Source: Archangium sp. (GTDB lineage: Bacteria; Myxococcota; Myxococcia; Myxococcales; Myxococcaceae). From it: DNA of 64,000 nt. Every line of letters begins with the position of its first letter. Within the stretch, counting starts at the first letter, position 1. Below, in pieces: positions 1 to 8,939 of this stretch. The stretch is from contig JAUXRX010000023.1 of assembly GCA_030681645.1 (NCBI GenBank), positions 57,471-121,470 of the forward strand, read 5' to 3'. Position numbers and translations under genes: made by a program. The notes beneath the pieces were generated by a model that did not search any database, was not told the DNA's origin, and saw only the letters and a program-made list of their open reading frames with translations.

Positions 1-206
<206 letters not shown>

Positions 207-322
207 GGGGATTGCCCTGAAGTAGCGCCGTTGGGGCACGCGCGCCGCGCGACTTCGCCCGGAACGGGTGTTCAGGTCAAGACTTCTGGGACTGACCTGC
301 CCGACATGGTGAGTTCCCCCCG

Positions 323-619
323 ATGGAACTGCTCACGCTGCCCAAACCGGGTGACGGTGGTGACTTCGCGGCGGGGCTCTCGGACTTCCTCTCGGGCCTG
401 GGCGGAAAGAAGATCCGCTGTCCGAAGTGCGGCTGGCGGCCCCGCAAGGAGGACCTCTGGTCGTGCGGCCCACCGTGTCACACGCTGTGGAACACCTTCG
501 ACACCGCGGGGCGCTGTCCTCGCTGCAGCAAGGTGTGGCTCCACACCGCGTGCCTGAGCTGCCACCAGTGGTCGCCGCACGTCGACTGGTACGAGCCTGA
601 CCCCGGCGCGGGCACCTGA
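323..619 (+). CDS. Small zinc-ribbon protein, function unknown
   Basis: A 98-residue protein with four Cys pairs or near-pairs (CPKC, CGPPC, CPRC, CLSC) plus His residues in the second half, as expected for one or two structural zinc ribbons. The first 30 residues look like an unstructured lead. There is no signal peptide, so it is probably cytoplasmic. It stands alone between uvrA (divergent) and the lipoprotein gene at 677. The spacing of Cys residues supports a real gene, but I do not recognise a named family and give no function. Confidence 0.7.
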   Translation: MELLTLPKPGDGGDFAAGLSDFLSGLGGKKIRCPKCGWRPRKEDLWSCGPPCHTLWNTFDTAGRCPRCSKVWLHTACLSCHQWSPHVDWYEPDPGAGT

Positions 620-676
620 TTTCCAAAAGGCGGTGGCCTGTGCCATGAGGGCGCTCCATTTTTTGCGGGGGATCGC

Positions 677-2014
677 ATGCGCGTAGCTCTGGCGGTGGTG
701 CTGCTGACGTTGGGGTTTGGCTGTGGAACGCCGATGAAGCCGCAGGTGTGCGTGCCCGGGAAATCGGAAGCGTGCGTCGGTGCGGGCGGCTGCCCCGGCG
801 GACAGCAGTGCAACGCAGACGGCACCGGCTTCGGTTCCTGTGACTGCACCAGCACCGGCACGGGTGGTGGCGGCGCGACGGGCGGCGGCACCGGCGGCGG
901 CGCAACGGGCGGCGGCACCGGCGGCGGCGCGATGGGTGGAGGCCAGGGTGGCGGTGGAGGCGAGGTGGACTCCGGAATCGACGCGGGAATCGACGCGGGC
1001 CTCGACGCGGGCTTCGACGCGGGCTTCGACGCGGGCATTCCCGACGCTGGACCTCCGCCGTGCGATCCGACCCCGACGGACGGTGGCGGCACCGGGTGTC
1101 CTTCTGGTCAGCGCTGCACGTGGGTGGCCCTGACGATGACGACCGGCGTCTCGACGTGCGTGCCGATGGGCACGGTCGCCGTCGGAGGCACGTGCATGCC
1201 CGCCAACCCGCTGTTGTCGGGTTACGACGAGTGCGTGGCAGGGAGCGTCTGCATCGGCACCACATGCACGCAGACCTGCTCGCTCAACATTCCCACCAGC
1301 TGTGGGGCGGGCGCGACCTGCGTTGCGTACTCGGGCCTGTTCGCCAACGAGCCCGACGCGCCTGCGACGGGCGCCTGCGTGGCGACGTGCGATCCGCTGG
1401 CGATGATGCCGTGCCCGACGGCGGGGCAGGGGTGCTACCTCTTGACCAGCTCGACGACCACCACCTCGGTCTGCGCGGGTGCAGGCACCGTGATGCACGG
1501 CCAGACCATCACCGGCACCTCGTTCGCGAACTCGTGCGTGCCCGGTGCGATGCCGCGCAAGATCTTCGGTACCAACACGAACGAGTGCGGCGGGCTGTGC
1601 CGCCCCGCCGAGGTCACGATGGGCGTCAACGTGTCGAGCGAAGGGGGCGTGACGCCCAACTCCTGCCAGGTGCGCTGGGGCGCGGCGGCGCCCTCCGACG
1701 TCATGGCGGGCGAGTCGTGCCGCTACTTCTGGGCCCGCGAGCCGTTCGACGCGCTGAGCCCTTTCAGCAACACCCTGGGCTTCTGCTTCAAGCACGCCGC
1801 CGCGTCCTACGATTCGAATGGCGACATGACCCCCGACGCGCCGTTCCCCCGTTGCACGACGCTGACCACGGGCGACGTGTTGCCGCCGATCAGCAACCCG
1901 GCGGGCAACGACGCGCTGTCGTTCTGGTGCGTGGAGAAGCCGGCGATGAAGCGGGCCGAGCGGATGGAGAAGCAGCCGGCTTCCTGGGTGCCCCGGCTGA
2001 CTGGCTGGCGGTAG
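677..2014 (+). CDS. Cys-rich surface lipoprotein with Gly/Thr and Asp-Ala-Gly repeats
   Basis: A 445-residue predicted lipoprotein. A signal peptide ends in the lipobox LGFGC at about residue 16. It is followed by a short Cys-rich segment (CVPGKSEAC, CPGGQQC), a long flexible TGGG/GATGGG linker, then six or so Asp-Ala-Gly units. The remaining 300 residues form a Cys-rich globular part with many pairs that could be disulfides. This architecture is common in myxobacterial outer-surface lipoproteins. No catalytic motif is visible and the role is unknown. A perfect inverted repeat just beyond the stop (2023-2051) separates it from the convergent RNA ligase gene. Confidence 0.85.
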   Translation: MRVALAVVLLTLGFGCGTPMKPQVCVPGKSEACVGAGGCPGGQQCNADGTGFGSCDCTSTGTGGGGATGGGTGGGATGGGTGGGAMGGGQGGGGGEVDSGIDAGIDAGLDAGFDAGFDAGIPDAGPPPCDPTPTDGGGTGCPSGQRCTWVALTMTTGVSTCVPMGTVAVGGTCMPANPLLSGYDECVAGSVCIGTTCTQTCSLNIPTSCGAGATCVAYSGLFANEPDAPATGACVATCDPLAMMPCPTAGQGCYLLTSSTTTTSVCAGAGTVMHGQTITGTSFANSCVPGAMPRKIFGTNTNECGGLCRPAEVTMGVNVSSEGGVTPNSCQVRWGAAAPSDVMAGESCRYFWAREPFDALSPFSNTLGFCFKHAAASYDSNGDMTPDAPFPRCTTLTTGDVLPPISNPAGNDALSFWCVEKPAMKRAERMEKQPASWVPRLTGWR

Positions 2015-2022
2015 CGAAGAGA

Positions 2023-2051
2023 CCCGGCTCCACCGGGAAGGCGGAGCCGGG
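2023..2051. terminator. Hairpin between convergent genes, candidate bidirectional terminator
   Basis: CCCGGCTCC (2023-2031) and GGAGCCGGG (2043-2051) form a perfect 9-bp stem with an 11-nt loop, exactly between the lipoprotein stop and the end of the RNA ligase gene. There is no clear T-run on either side, so intrinsic termination is plausible but not proven. Confidence 0.5.
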
Positions 2052-2059
2052 CGGGTTCA

Positions 2060-2770
2060 TCAGTCGCGCTCGTCGAGCAGGTAGCGGTTGGAGATCGCCT
2101 TGAACGAGAGGCGGCCTCCCAGCACCGCCGAGCGCCGCGGCGTCGTGGGGCGGATCACGATGCCCTCGCGCTGGTTGGTGGTGCCCGCGTACGTGCCCTC
2201 GGCCTTCGCCAGCAGCGAATCGACGGTCTCGTCGAAGCGCTCTCCCTCGAAGGCGAGCGGCACCGGCTGCAGCGCGTGCTGCGCGCAGAACTTCCGCAGC
2301 TCGTCGTCGCCCAGGTGCTCGCCGGTGCGCGTGTCGTAGAGGTTGAAGACGAAGAGGCTCTTGTCCTTCAGGCCCACCGGGTTCTTCTGCACGCCCGGGC
2401 CGACGATCTCTCCCTGGATGGCGAGCGACGAGCCGGCCAGCACCTCGGCCAGCCGGTGCTTCTTCGCCACGTACCAGTAGAGGTTCTCACCCTCGGCGAT
2501 GGAGTGGTTGCGACCGCACGCGTGCAGCGCGCCGTCGACCATCACGAAGGTCGAGCTGGTGCCGTCCATCTTCACGGTGGCGATGAAGGGGTGCCCGCGC
2601 AGCTCCTCGAGCACCTGCGGCACGGCTTGCACGCGCAGCTCGTCGGTCTTCGGGACGAGCGACGGGAAGGCCGCGCGCCAGTCGCCCATGCCGCTCGGCG
2701 CGGGCGGCTCGTACTTCGTCACCCCGAGCAGCCCGGTGATGCGGGCGATGGAGGCGAGGGCGCGATGCAT
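2060..2770 (-). CDS. RNA ligase, DraRnl/Rnl2-like catalytic domain without OB domain
   Basis: A 236-residue ATP-dependent RNA ligase that would seal RNA ends through a lysyl-AMP intermediate. Visible nucleotidyltransferase motifs are KMDG (motif I, Lys67 as the expected AMP acceptor), a GEIVGPG segment around motif III, EGIVIRP (motif IV) and a C-terminal FKAISNRYLL (motif V). The first residues (LGVTKYEPP, then FPSLVPKTDE) match the point where the catalytic domain begins in the Deinococcus DRB0094 family. The N-terminal OB-like domain of those proteins is missing: the frame stays open upstream to an in-frame stop near 2850 but has no start codon and no recognisable domain. It may be a minimal ligase. 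The physiological substrate is unknown. Confidence 0.85.
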   Translation of the reverse strand: MHRALASIARITGLLGVTKYEPPAPSGMGDWRAAFPSLVPKTDELRVQAVPQVLEELRGHPFIATVKMDGTSSTFVMVDGALHACGRNHSIAEGENLYWYVAKKHRLAEVLAGSSLAIQGEIVGPGVQKNPVGLKDKSLFVFNLYDTRTGEHLGDDELRKFCAQHALQPVPLAFEGERFDETVDSLLAKAEGTYAGTTNQREGIVIRPTTPRRSAVLGGRLSFKAISNRYLLDERD

Positions 2771-2925
2771 GGGGTCTCCGGGGTCGGGGGTGTACCCGGC
2801 TGACCACGCAGCCGCTCGAAGCTGACGGCCGGTCAGGCGACGGTGAGCTCAACCGGCATCTTCCCGCAGGTGGCCTGCGAGTCAGGTCGGCCTGGGGTCC
2901 ACCGGTGGCGTCGCAGCTCCTGAGC

Positions 2926-3330
2926 TCAAGGACTCTGGAACTTGAAGGGAAAGTTGAACGCCGTCACCCCGTCCGCGCTCGGCGGGAATTGAAGGGTGGC
3001 AACCACGTCGGCGATGCAGCGGCTGACAGGGTGCGCCGCGAAGTCCCGGTCGCGCACTCCGATGTTCGCAACCTCTCCGCTGGGCTGGATGTCCCAGATC
3101 AGCACGAGCTTTCCTTCCGCCTTGTACTTCCAGACGCATGCGCCGATCGCGTCTTTCTGGGCGAGGATCACTGCCGCGTATTGGGCCTTCACTTCCGGAG
3201 TGGCCTGCCGGAGGTCGGCGAAGCCGCTCCGCACTGCCAGCGCAACGCCAGAGGAGCCGTGCGTTGCGCATGCGCTGAGCAGAACCGCGACGACACCCAG
3301 TGCACGAGGCCAATCGGCGACGAGGCTCAT
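2926..3330 (-). CDS. AgmX/PglI C-terminal-like lipoprotein
   Basis: A 134-residue lipoprotein. I place the start at the Met at 3330 because it gives a clean signal peptide with lipobox LLSAC; a longer reading from 3438 would bury the signal 36 residues in. The mature part has the TonB_C-like pattern seen at the C-terminus of AgmX and PglI gliding/TonB-family proteins: a segment reading SGEVANIGV, a conserved Cys pair region (SRCIADVV) and a terminal FPPSADG...FNFPFKF strand. Such domains usually sit in the periplasm or outer membrane. Function is not known. An AT-rich patch at 3420-3460 lies upstream. Confidence 0.75.
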   Translation of the reverse strand: MSLVADWPRALGVVAVLLSACATHGSSGVALAVRSGFADLRQATPEVKAQYAAVILAQKDAIGACVWKYKAEGKLVLIWDIQPSGEVANIGVRDRDFAAHPVSRCIADVVATLQFPPSADGVTAFNFPFKFQSP

Positions 3331-3449
3331 GATGGGCGGAGTAGCACGCCCCACGGGCTGTCGATGAAAGGCGCGCGTATTCGACTCGTTCAACTCCTTG
3401 AGGATGGCCGCGATGGGGCTCAGTTCATTTGAATGCAATCAGATCGTAT

Positions 3450-4100
3450 TCAATCGATTCGGGGCTTCAGCTGCAGGTGCCGGGCCTTCTCGGCGCGTTT
3501 GGCCGACAGCTCCACCCCCACCGCGTCGAGGCCGTGCTGGTTGGCGACCGCGAGCATCGTGCCCACCCCGCAGAACGGGTCGACCACGGTGCGGGTGGCG
3601 GTGTGCTTCGTGAGGAACGCGGCGATCGCCTCGCACGCCTCGAGCCCCATCGCGCGCGCCCAGGTCATCTCGCCCAGGCGGGGCAGCACGTCGGCGAAGG
3701 CCTGGCCCTTCTCGAGGCGCTTGCTGCGCGAGAAGCACAGCAGGTGCGCGTACGCGGGGCGGCCGAAGGTGGTGATGCCCGCGGGCGCGCGGCAGACGAC
3801 CTTGTGCCAGAGGCAGAAGCTCCCCGCGGCCTCTGCCCCGGCCGAGACCAGGAAGCCCTTGTCGACCCAGCGGCCGTCGAGCTTCACGTCGGTCTGGTAG
3901 AAGATCGCCACGCCCTCGTCGTCGAGCTGCCGGCAGATCAGCGCGGCCGTGTCGATGAACCACTTCCTCCACCCCGCGAAGCCCAGCCCCGGCACTTCCG
4001 AGCTGTCGGGCATCGACGTCACCACCGCCACCTCGGGGCCGAACTTCTGGCTGGCGAGCCAGGCGACTCCTTCGGTGCAGTGGACCTCGCGCGTCGGCAT
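3450..4100 (-). CDS. Divergent DNA-methyltransferase-like SAM protein with altered catalytic motif
   Basis: A 216-residue protein starting at the ATG at 4100. The C-terminal half carries a SAM-binding motif I, DPFCGVGTML, followed by GVELS, the order found in beta-class N4-Cyt/N6-Ade DNA methyltransferases, where the catalytic motif comes first. At the matching N-terminal place (AVVTSMPDSSEVPGL) the usual S/N/D-PPY is replaced by SMPD. The surrounding pattern, including the helix before FYQTD, is otherwise like the family. It may act on another substrate such as RNA, or be inactive; I cannot decide. It overlaps no neighbour and is transcribed away from the beta-helix gene at 4221. Confidence 0.75.
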   Translation of the reverse strand: MPTREVHCTEGVAWLASQKFGPEVAVVTSMPDSSEVPGLGFAGWRKWFIDTAALICRQLDDEGVAIFYQTDVKLDGRWVDKGFLVSAGAEAAGSFCLWHKVVCRAPAGITTFGRPAYAHLLCFSRSKRLEKGQAFADVLPRLGEMTWARAMGLEACEAIAAFLTKHTATRTVVDPFCGVGTMLAVANQHGLDAVGVELSAKRAEKARHLQLKPRID

Positions 4101-4220
4101 GCCGGGCTCGCTACACGACTGTCCCGGACATGGGGAGTGAATCGGGCGGGTTCCTCCGCTAAGAGCCGGGCCGCGACTGCATGGTGTCCCGCCATGCGAA
4201 CGCCACCGAGGGGGATCCAG

Positions 4221-7200
4221 ATGATGAAGACGCTGCTGAGCTGGTCGTGTTGTGCCCTGCTGCTGCTCGCCGTGCCTGCGCAGGCCCGTGATTGGTTCGT
4301 GCGTGAAGGCGCGAGCGGCGGCGATGGCTCGATGAACAAGCCCTTCGGAGATCCGTGGCAGGCGCTCGACAAGTGCGAGGCGAACGACGCCATTCACGTC
4401 GCGGGCGGCAAGTACTTCGGCCGCAGCAACACCGGGTACTGGGTCATTCCCTTCGATGGGGTGCAGCTCATCGGCGGCTACGACAAGGACTTCAAGGAGC
4501 GCGATCCCTGGAAGAACCTCACCCAGCTGCTCTGGGACAAGACCTCGAAGAACTGGCCCAAGGAGGTGCGGCTGGGCTCGAACGCGAAGAACACGGTGGT
4601 CGACGGCCTCGTGCTCGACATGCGCGAGCAGAATAAATACGCGGACGACGCGCAGACCGGCCGCGCCGCGGACCCCGGGCAGGAGCACGCGATGCGCTTC
4701 TCCATGCCCGTCACCGTGCGCAACTCGATCATCATCAACCCGGGCGAGAACGGCATCGTCTGCTCGCAGGGCTCGACGCTGGAGAACAACCTGGTGCTCA
4801 ACGCGCTGGTGTGGGGCGTGGTGATCAACTCGAATAGCGCCGAGGCGAAGTCGGTGGCCACGGTGAAGAACAACACCATCGCCTTCTCGTACGACGACCG
4901 CGCCGCCGGCAAGGGTGGCTATGCGGGCGCGGCGATCGCGGTGAAGGGCGCGGCGAACATCTCGAACAACATCCTCATCAACAGCGACAACAGCGCCGTC
5001 TACATGTCGGTGCTGACCGAGAAGGTCTCGCTCACGGGCAACGTGTTCTTCCAGAACCTCTTCGCCAACCTGTCGTTCGGCGTCGATGGCCGGACCACCT
5101 CGATCGACGACTCGGGCATGGACTCGCTCGACGAGGTGGGCCTCAAGGCCTTCGAGGGCAACGAGGTGAAGAACCCGCAGCTCGAGTTCGACCCGAAGTG
5201 GATGGACAAGGCCAGCAAGCGCACCGCGGCCCAGCCCGGCAAGCTGGTGATGGACGACTGGAACAAGAGCCGCCAGCTGCTGGGGTTGCCCATGATCGAG
5301 AAGGGTGGGGCGGGCGCCAGCGGCATCGCGCCGGCCTACGAGCTCGACTGGGCGCTCAAGCTCTTCTCGCCGAAGGCCAACGTGAAGGCCGGCGCGCGCA
5401 AGCTCAAGCTCGAGGTGAAGCTGCAGGGCGGTGACTCGGGGCCGCAGCGCAGCTACACGAAGAGCGAGCTGTCGAGCTGGCTCGCCAGCCCCGCCTCGGT
5501 CGACGGCAAGCCGCTGGAGATCGTGGTGGCGATCGGCAGCGTGGCGAACATTCAGGGCATCCCCTCTTCGTTCAAGAAGGACGATCACGCGGGCGCCGAT
5601 CTCTACGAGACCACCGGTGAGCACCGCCGGGTGATCGGGTTCTTCAAGAAGGGCAGCTCGGCGCAGCGGGTGATCGAAGAGAACTCCGGCTGGTACCGCG
5701 GGCAGGGCAACCCCGACCGGCTCTTCCTGGCGCGCGGCGTGGCGTACGCGCTCTCGGGGGTGGTGAAGGGCGGCTTCTTCGTCGACAGCATCGAGGCGTA
5801 CGACGCCAGCGCCTCGGCGGCGGCGGCGGCGCGGCCGGCCGGTCGCGACTGGTTCGTGCGCGCAGGCGCGAGCGGCGGAGACGGCAGCAGGAGCAAGCCC
5901 TTCAAGGACCCCTGGCAGGCGCTGGAGAAGCTCGAGGCGGGCGACTCCGTGCACGTGGCCGAGGGCGAGTACTGGGGCAAGCTCAAGGCCGGCACCTGGA
6001 AGATCGACACCACCAACGTCGCGCTCATCGGCGGCTACGACAAGGACTTCACCGAGCGCAACCCGTGGACGCACCCGACGCGGCTGCTCACCCCGGCCGA
6101 CTTCAAGGGCACGAAGGGCGGCTACACCATCGAGGGCGTCGACGATCACAGCGGCGCGATCGTCGATGGCTTCATCTTCGACAAGAAGACGCTCAACCAA
6201 TACGAGAGCGACGGCGACCTCCAGTACGACAAGTCAGACAAGACCGAGCACATCTGGCTGGCGCGGCCGGGCTGCATCATCCGCAACAACGTGTTCCTCA
6301 ACGGCGCGTCGGCGGCGCTGCGCGTGGCGGGTGGGCAGACGATCGAGAACAACATCTTCATCAACCACGTGTACCGGACGGTGAACGCGGGCGGCGGCTT
6401 CGGCGGCACCTTCGTGTTCAGGAACAACACGGTGCTCTTCTCGTGGGACCCGGTGCGCTTCGGGGAAGGCCACGGCTCGAACGGCAACCTGCTCTCGCTC
6501 GAGGGGCGCGTCGAGGCGGTGGTGGACAACAACATCTTCGAGTTCGCAGACAACGACGCGATCCGCATGGCGGTCGAGGCGAAGGACGTCGAGCTCACCA
6601 ACAACACCTTCTCGAAGAACCTGTGGTCGGTGATTCAGCGCACCACCGACTGGACCGCGGTCGACGAGAAGGAGTTCAACAAGCTCGAGGACCTCAAGTT
6701 CAAGAAGTGCTCGGGCAACCAGCTGCTCTCGTCGGGGGTGCCGCTCGAGCGCACCTGGTTCGACGTGTACCTGTCGCGCGTCGCGCCGGTGCGCGGCAAG
6801 GTGCAGATGGACGACTGGAACCAGCTGCGCGAGCTGATGGGTCAGCCGGTGATCGCCACGGGCGGCAAGCCGGGCTCGGGCTTCGCGCCCGCGTACGACT
6901 GGGCGAAGGCCGTGCAGCTGTTCCCGAAGAACCCGAAGGTGAAGGCGGGCGCGAGGGCGAGCACCTTCCCCGCGAAGTTCACCGGCAAGGCGCCGGAAGC
7001 CGAGGTTGCGTACGACTACGACGAGACCACCTGGGACGTCGCGCGGAGCAAGGACGACTGGGAGAAGCTGGTGGGCAAGCGCGTGTCGCTCAAGCTGGTG
7101 ATCCGCTCCACCGACAACCAGTACTTCCTCGATGACATCAAGAAGGACGACTACACCTGCTTCACCGCGATCGGGCCCGAGGGCAACGACAGCCCTGGCC

Positions 7201-7361
7201 TGCCGCTGCGCCTCTATGTGAAGAAGGGCACCAGGCCCGAGCGCGTGGTGCGCCAGGCGAAGAGCTACAGCTCGGGCCCGGTGCAGCAGACCTACGTCAT
7301 CAAGGGCGTGGTGCGCAGCAACCGCCAGATGGTCGCCGAGGCGGTCGAGCGCGCCGACTGA
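4221..7361 (+). CDS. Secreted protein with two tandem parallel beta-helix domains
   Basis: A 1046-residue secreted protein. The ATG at 4221 follows a purine-rich GAGGGGG and begins a signal peptide ending near AVPAQA. The mature protein is an internal duplication. Copy one starts RDWFVREGASGGDGS and copy two starts RDWFVRAGASGGDGS near residue 540 (nt 5839). Each continues with KPF-DPWQAL, a LIGGYDKDF segment, Asn-rich beta-helix turns (NNTIAF, NNIFEF) and a MDDWN module. Opening segments of this kind are typical of DUF1565-like right-handed beta-helix proteins. Linker residues between the copies are Ala-rich. No polysaccharide-lyase catalytic residues were recognised, so binding or adhesion is as likely as enzymatic activity. 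Confidence 0.85.
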   Translation: MMKTLLSWSCCALLLLAVPAQARDWFVREGASGGDGSMNKPFGDPWQALDKCEANDAIHVAGGKYFGRSNTGYWVIPFDGVQLIGGYDKDFKERDPWKNLTQLLWDKTSKNWPKEVRLGSNAKNTVVDGLVLDMREQNKYADDAQTGRAADPGQEHAMRFSMPVTVRNSIIINPGENGIVCSQGSTLENNLVLNALVWGVVINSNSAEAKSVATVKNNTIAFSYDDRAAGKGGYAGAAIAVKGAANISNNILINSDNSAVYMSVLTEKVSLTGNVFFQNLFANLSFGVDGRTTSIDDSGMDSLDEVGLKAFEGNEVKNPQLEFDPKWMDKASKRTAAQPGKLVMDDWNKSRQLLGLPMIEKGGAGASGIAPAYELDWALKLFSPKANVKAGARKLKLEVKLQGGDSGPQRSYTKSELSSWLASPASVDGKPLEIVVAIGSVANIQGIPSSFKKDDHAGADLYETTGEHRRVIGFFKKGSSAQRVIEENSGWYRGQGNPDRLFLARGVAYALSGVVKGGFFVDSIEAYDASASAAAAARPAGRDWFVRAGASGGDGSRSKPFKDPWQALEKLEAGDSVHVAEGEYWGKLKAGTWKIDTTNVALIGGYDKDFTERNPWTHPTRLLTPADFKGTKGGYTIEGVDDHSGAIVDGFIFDKKTLNQYESDGDLQYDKSDKTEHIWLARPGCIIRNNVFLNGASAALRVAGGQTIENNIFINHVYRTVNAGGGFGGTFVFRNNTVLFSWDPVRFGEGHGSNGNLLSLEGRVEAVVDNNIFEFADNDAIRMAVEAKDVELTNNTFSKNLWSVIQRTTDWTAVDEKEFNKLEDLKFKKCSGNQLLSSGVPLERTWFDVYLSRVAPVRGKVQMDDWNQLRELMGQPVIATGGKPGSGFAPAYDWAKAVQLFPKNPKVKAGARASTFPAKFTGKAPEAEVAYDYDETTWDVARSKDDWEKLVGKRVSLKLVIRSTDNQYFLDDIKKDDYTCFTAIGPEGNDSPGLPLRLYVKKGTRPERVVRQAKSYSSGPVQQTYVIKGVVRSNRQMVAEAVERAD

Positions 7362-7414
7362 ACGTCACAGGTTCGTCACTTGCTGCTGCCGGGACCAGCG
7401 CCTACCAGTGAGCG

Positions 7415-7996
7415 ATGAACCGACTCCTGATCTGGGTGTGGGGCACCTTCGTGGGCCTGGGCTCGGCGACGATGTTCCTGACGACGTCGATCACCATGGC
7501 CCTGGCGGTGGGCGGTTCGGCGGCCGCCTGCGTCTGGTTGGCGACCTCGAAGGTGGCCGCAGATTCGCGGCGCCGCCTCGAGGCGTTCGTCGCGGCGGCC
7601 CGCGGGCTGCCCGTCACGCACGAAGACCCCTTCTTCGTGCGCGAGGTGCAGATGGAAGCGGTGGTGCACCGCGAGAACGCGCGCAGGCTGGTCACGCTGC
7701 GGGCGGCGTTCGATGGGCTGCCCGAGGGCGTGTGGGTGACCACCGCGGACGGCACGGTGCTCGAGCACAACGCGACCCTCAAGAAGCTCCTCCGCGGCAA
7801 GGCGGAGCTGGTCGGCAGGCACCCGCGTGAGTTCGTCGACAGCCCGGAGCTGCTCGGCGCGATCGACGCTGCCTGTCACGGTGGCGCCAGCCTGTCGCTC
7901 GAGGTCGAGCTCGCGGCGACGCGGCTGTGCGTGCAGGTCTCGCCGCTCGCCAACGCTCCCGGGTCGACCGCCGTCTTCACCCTGCCTCACGCCTGA
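7415..7996 (+). CDS. Membrane-anchored PAS-domain protein without an output domain
   Basis: A 193-residue protein with two hydrophobic segments in the first 45 residues, a short linker (residues 48-85) and a PAS-like domain beginning near LRAAFDGLPEGVWVTTADGTV. The layout resembles the sensor half of a PhoR-type histidine kinase, but translation stops directly after the PAS fold with no DHp or ATPase domain. It could pair with a partner kinase or act through protein contacts. It is 53 bp after the beta-helix gene and convergent with the calpain gene, with only 4 bp between stops. Confidence 0.7.
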   Translation: MNRLLIWVWGTFVGLGSATMFLTTSITMALAVGGSAAACVWLATSKVAADSRRRLEAFVAAARGLPVTHEDPFFVREVQMEAVVHRENARRLVTLRAAFDGLPEGVWVTTADGTVLEHNATLKKLLRGKAELVGRHPREFVDSPELLGAIDAACHGGASLSLEVELAATRLCVQVSPLANAPGSTAVFTLPHA

Positions 7997-8000
7997 GGGT

Positions 8001-8927
8001 TCAGTCGTCGATGAACACGCCGGGGAAGTTCTTCTTGAACTCCCCCGGGGTGAGCCGGAACACCCCGTCGTCCTGGCCGTCGCGCGCGGGCTCGCCGCGG
8101 CCCCAGGGGTTGCGGAGTTCGACGTACCGCTGCCCGTTCTCTTCGCCTGCGCTGAGGACCGTGTACGCGTGGCCCGGCACCAGGCCCGCAAGCTCGGGGC
8201 GGAAGGTGGCCGCCGTGACCGGCTGGTTGCGGCGCAGCGCCCGGTCGATGCGATCGAAGGTGCCGTCAGTGCTGAAGAAGAAGTTGAGCCGGGTGCTGGC
8301 GTACTCGCCGGTGAGGGCCTCCATCACCTTCGAGGGGAAGTCGCCTTCGATCTTGTCGTAGCCGCCGTGGAGCTGGGCGTAGGCCTTCTCGATCAGCGGC
8401 GCCCAGAGTTCCTGCGGCATCTGCCCCCTCGCGAACACGGGAATGACACCGAAGTAGCGGGGCAGCTGGGCGTCGATGCGCACCTCGTGCCCGACGAACC
8501 GGTAGCTCGCCGGCGCCCGCGGCCCGTGCGACACCTGTTCCCTCTTGAACAGGCGCACGGTGAAGGTGCCATCGGCGTTCTCGGTGATGGCCTTCTTCAA
8601 CACCTCGGGCCGGCTCTGCGCGTAGGCGGAGAGCGTGGCCACCAGGTAGCAGTCGCCGAGCGCGCCCTGCACCGGGTCCTTCGCCTCGACGTCGTTGATG
8701 TAGAGGCTGTCACCCGTGCCGGTGCCGTACGTCACCGCGTTGGCGACGACCCAACCGGGCATGGACGGCTGCGACAGCGCGGGCCCGCGCACCGCCGGCG
8801 CCGGGGTCGAAAAGTCGTCGGTGGGTGAGGGCGCCACGGGCTCCGTCGCAGCCGCGGGAGCGCTCGGCGCAGCGACCGTGGTGTCGGACCGGACGGCAGG
8901 TGGATTGCCGAGTCGGGTGATGGGCAT
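8001..8927 (-). CDS. Calpain-like (family C2) cysteine protease
   Basis: A 308-residue protein whose residues about 78-305 form a calpain-type protease core. The full triad is visible: Cys93 in QGALGDCYLVATLSA, His253 in GHAYTVL and Asn273 in LRNPWGRGE. The first 55 residues are Ala/Pro/Thr-rich and probably disordered; there is no classical signal peptide. The EF-hand and C2-like domains of animal calpains are absent. Bacterial members of this family are poorly characterised and some are probably secreted or used as effectors; that is inference here. Its gene is convergent with the PAS-protein gene and downstream of the Ig-repeat lipoprotein gene on the same strand (12 bp gap), so the two may be cotranscribed. 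Confidence 0.85.
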   Translation of the reverse strand: MPITRLGNPPAVRSDTTVAAPSAPAAATEPVAPSPTDDFSTPAPAVRGPALSQPSMPGWVVANAVTYGTGTGDSLYINDVEAKDPVQGALGDCYLVATLSAYAQSRPEVLKKAITENADGTFTVRLFKREQVSHGPRAPASYRFVGHEVRIDAQLPRYFGVIPVFARGQMPQELWAPLIEKAYAQLHGGYDKIEGDFPSKVMEALTGEYASTRLNFFFSTDGTFDRIDRALRRNQPVTAATFRPELAGLVPGHAYTVLSAGEENGQRYVELRNPWGRGEPARDGQDDGVFRLTPGEFKKNFPGVFIDD

Positions 8928-8939
8928 GCGGCAGCCTAG

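Noticed and set aside
3420..3460. AT-rich patch that could hold a sigma-70-like promoter for the leftward lipoprotein gene
   Set aside because: A TTGAAT hexamer is visible, but no acceptable -10 at 16-18 bp; not strong enough to annotate.
4101..6200. Leftward open frame extending the methyltransferase-like gene to more than 900 codons
   Set aside because: The part beyond the ATG at 4100 lies antisense to the beta-helix gene and shows no domain; the natural start is 4100.
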